Assembly: GCF_023015615.1 (NCBI RefSeq) | Contig: NZ_JALKAJ010000005.1 | Coordinates: forward strand, 558,001-622,000 | Direction: 5' to 3' | DNA length: 64,000 bases | Source: Qipengyuania sp. S6317L1 | GTDB taxonomy: Bacteria > Pseudomonadota > Alphaproteobacteria > Sphingomonadales > Sphingomonadaceae | Shown: positions 62,337 to 64,000 of the stretch, piece after piece | Layout: every line of letters begins with the position of its first letter | Numbering within the stretch: position 1 is the stretch's first letter | Translations under genes and position numbers: made by a program | Notes under the pieces: generated by a model | Database searches by the model: none | What the model saw: only the letters and a program-made list of their open reading frames with translations | Told to the model about the DNA's origin: nothing

Positions 62337-64000
62337 ATGGCCCAAATTCGACGCCTTCCAGAGACGCTTGTCAACCGAATTGCCGCTGGTGAAGTGGTCG
62401 AACGGCCCGCTGCGGCCCTCAAAGAACTGGTTGAAAACGCAATTGATGCAGGTTCGACGCGAATCGTTGTTACTTTGGTCGATGGTGGACTGACCCGATT
62501 GGAAGTCACTGACGATGGCTGTGGGATGTCCGCAGATGACATGTCGCTCGCTCTTGAACGGCACGCGACCTCGAAGCTTCCCGATGAAGCAATCGAAATG
62601 GTTGCCACTCTGGGCTTCAGGGGCGAGGCCCTCCCTTCGATTGCGAGTGTTGCACGGCTGACCCTTGAAAGCCGGGTGCGTGGCGCGGAAGATGGCTGGC
62701 GCCGCGTGGTGGATCACGGCGAGGTGGTGGAAGAGGGGCCAGCAGCGCTTCCCTTTGGCACCAGGGTGCGCGTCGAACAGATCTTTGCCCGTGTACCAGC
62801 ACGCCGCAAGTTCCTGCGCACCGCACGCAGCGAATATATGGCGAGCCTCGACATCGTGCGCCGCCTCGCCATGGCGCGGCCTGATATCGCTTTTACACTT
62901 ACGAACACGGTGGATGGCAAGGTGCGCAAGGGCCTCACCACACAAGGGGAAGAGGCGCTTGCAACCCGCGTGTCCCAGATCATCGCGCGCGAGCTTAAGG
63001 ATAATGCGGTCGAGATTGACCTTGCCCGCGATACTCCAAATGGTGCGATGCGGCTGAGCGGGCTTGCCGGATTGCCTACCTACAATCGGGGTGTGGCGGA
63101 CCACCAGTATCTGTTTGTGAACGGTCGCCCGGTGAAGGACAAACTGCTCACAGGAGCCGTGCGAGGGGCATATTCGGATATGCTCGCGCGCGACCGTCAT
63201 GCGGTGCTTGCGCTGTTTCTCGATATTCCGCCGCAAGAGGTTGATGTAAATGTGCATCCGGCCAAGACCGAGGTGCGCTTCCGGGATAGCGCCGGGGTCC
63301 GCGGCTTTATCGTCTCAGGGCTGCGTCAGGCTTTGGGAACCGGCGACCGGCGCAGCGCGCAGGGACCGGACCGCGCGGCGATGGGGCGATGGGTTGCAGA
63401 ACCCGTGCATCCCGATCCGCATGAGCCAGCGCCTGCACTTCGTTCGATGTTCGAGAGCCGCGACTGGTCGGCGCCGGCACAAAGAGTTGCAGAAAGCAGG
63501 CCGGAGTTTGCCACGCCTTATGCGCCAGTGCAGGGGGATGGCGCTCTGCCTCAAGGACGCGCCGAAGAAGCACAGCCTCTTCCCGAAAATGTCGAGCACT
63601 ACCCCCTTGGTATCGCGCGCGGGCAGGTGGCCAACACTTATATCGTTGCCGAGAGCAAGGATGGCCTGATCCTTGTCGATCAACACGCGGCGCACGAACG
63701 GCTCGTTCTGGAACGCCTGAAACGCGCAGGCGCAGAAGAAGCGGTGCAGCGCAGCCAGGCATTGCTCGTCCCCGATGTTGTCGAGATGGACGAGGCGGAC
63801 TGTGACCGGCTGGAAGACGCAGCAGAAGGGCTCGCTCGCTATGGCCTGAGTGTGGAACGCTTTGGTCCGGCCGCCATGTTGGTGCGCGCAGTTCCGTCTG
63901 CGATTGCGAAAGCCGACACGGGAAAACTGCTGCGCGATCTTGCCGACGATATTGCCAAGCACGGCAAGCAGGAGGACAGCGGTTCGCTGCTCTTGGCCGA
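62337..64000 (+). CDS. mutL: DNA mismatch repair protein MutL (3' end outside window)
   Basis: The first 554 residues are present. N-terminal GHKL ATPase: IAAGEVVERPAAALKELVEN (motif I), DDGCGMSADDM (motif II) near residue 60, HATSKL and TLGFRGEALPSIASV (motif III) near 95. FVNGRPVKDK and VDVNVHPAKTEVRF near 305 belong to the second domain. A Pro/Glu linker from about 340 leads into the dimerisation domain, starting YPLGIARGQVANTYIVAESKDG, with DQHAAHERLVLERL near 450 (no endonuclease DQHA..E.. motif is complete within the window to judge). Divergent from mreB. Confidence 0.96.
   Translation, partial: MAQIRRLPETLVNRIAAGEVVERPAAALKELVENAIDAGSTRIVVTLVDGGLTRLEVTDDGCGMSADDMSLALERHATSKLPDEAIEMVATLGFRGEALPSIASVARLTLESRVRGAEDGWRRVVDHGEVVEEGPAALPFGTRVRVEQIFARVPARRKFLRTARSEYMASLDIVRRLAMARPDIAFTLTNTVDGKVRKGLTTQGEEALATRVSQIIARELKDNAVEIDLARDTPNGAMRLSGLAGLPTYNRGVADHQYLFVNGRPVKDKLLTGAVRGAYSDMLARDRHAVLALFLDIPPQEVDVNVHPAKTEVRFRDSAGVRGFIVSGLRQALGTGDRRSAQGPDRAAMGRWVAEPVHPDPHEPAPALRSMFESRDWSAPAQRVAESRPEFATPYAPVQGDGALPQGRAEEAQPLPENVEHYPLGIARGQVANTYIVAESKDGLILVDQHAAHERLVLERLKRAGAEEAVQRSQALLVPDVVEMDEADCDRLEDAAEGLARYGLSVERFGPAAMLVRAVPSAIAKADTGKLLRDLADDIAKHGKQEDSGSLLLA

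Overview
The window is a contiguous piece of an alphaproteobacterial chromosome. Gene content and order suggest Sphingomonadales, most likely an Erythrobacter-like member of the Erythrobacteraceae; this is inferred from protein style and synteny, not from a search. GC is moderately high, coding density is high, and I see no insertion sequence, prophage, CRISPR array or rRNA operon. One tRNA gene (Lys, CTT) is present. The window cuts through recJ at its left edge and mutL at its right edge.

Layout. 1-5 kb: recJ (partial), a flavodoxin-like protein, a two-gene pair made of an unknown protein and a stand-alone AHH/HNH-type nuclease, then a nitronate monooxygenase/amidohydrolase pair. 5-17 kb: a secreted von Willebrand A protein, leuA behind a Leu-rich leader peptide, two lipoproteins, a lactate-dehydrogenase-type flavoenzyme, and the ilvB-ilvN-ilvC operon behind a classical leader-peptide attenuator, ending in a membrane-anchored JAMM-like protein; then miaA and serB with overlapping divergent starts. 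17-25 kb: two Coq4 paralogues flanking a nitroreductase, purL, xseB-ispA, coaD. 25-31 kb: a periplasmic peptidyl-prolyl isomerase, the queuosine genes queA and tgt with an ABC exporter between them, chorismate mutase, rpsD. 31-37 kb: rpiB-glyA-nrdR-trmJ, an orphan ParA, a small pseudouridine synthase and secreted proteins. 37-47 kb: rpoD, dnaG, yqeY, then carA-lipoprotein-carB and greA. 47-53 kb: an acetyltransferase, a cluster of small membrane or coiled-coil proteins (DUF883-like, holin-like), enolase and a MarR regulator. 53-56 kb: ribH and a ribB whose product carries an N-terminal helix-turn-helix. 56-64 kb: tRNA-Lys and the cell-shape operon mreB-mreC-mreD-mrdA-rodA, divergent from mutL.

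How parts work together: leuA and ilvBNC form the branched-chain amino acid pathway and both carry ribosome-mediated attenuation signals; queA and tgt act in succession in tRNA queuosine formation; mreBCD, PBP2 and RodA form the elongasome and are chained by 4-nt overlaps; ribB and ribH supply the two steps around lumazine formation.

The most unusual items are: (1) ribB, which encodes an HTH domain fused to DHBP synthase and a degenerate cyclohydrolase II domain, with three back-to-back perfect palindromes directly ahead of its start; (2) a periplasmic transglycosylase gene upstream that reads in frame into ribB with no stop codon; (3) a coq4-nitroreductase-coq4 module with a shared operator-like motif; (4) the two attenuator leaders, whose peptides are too short to be called automatically.
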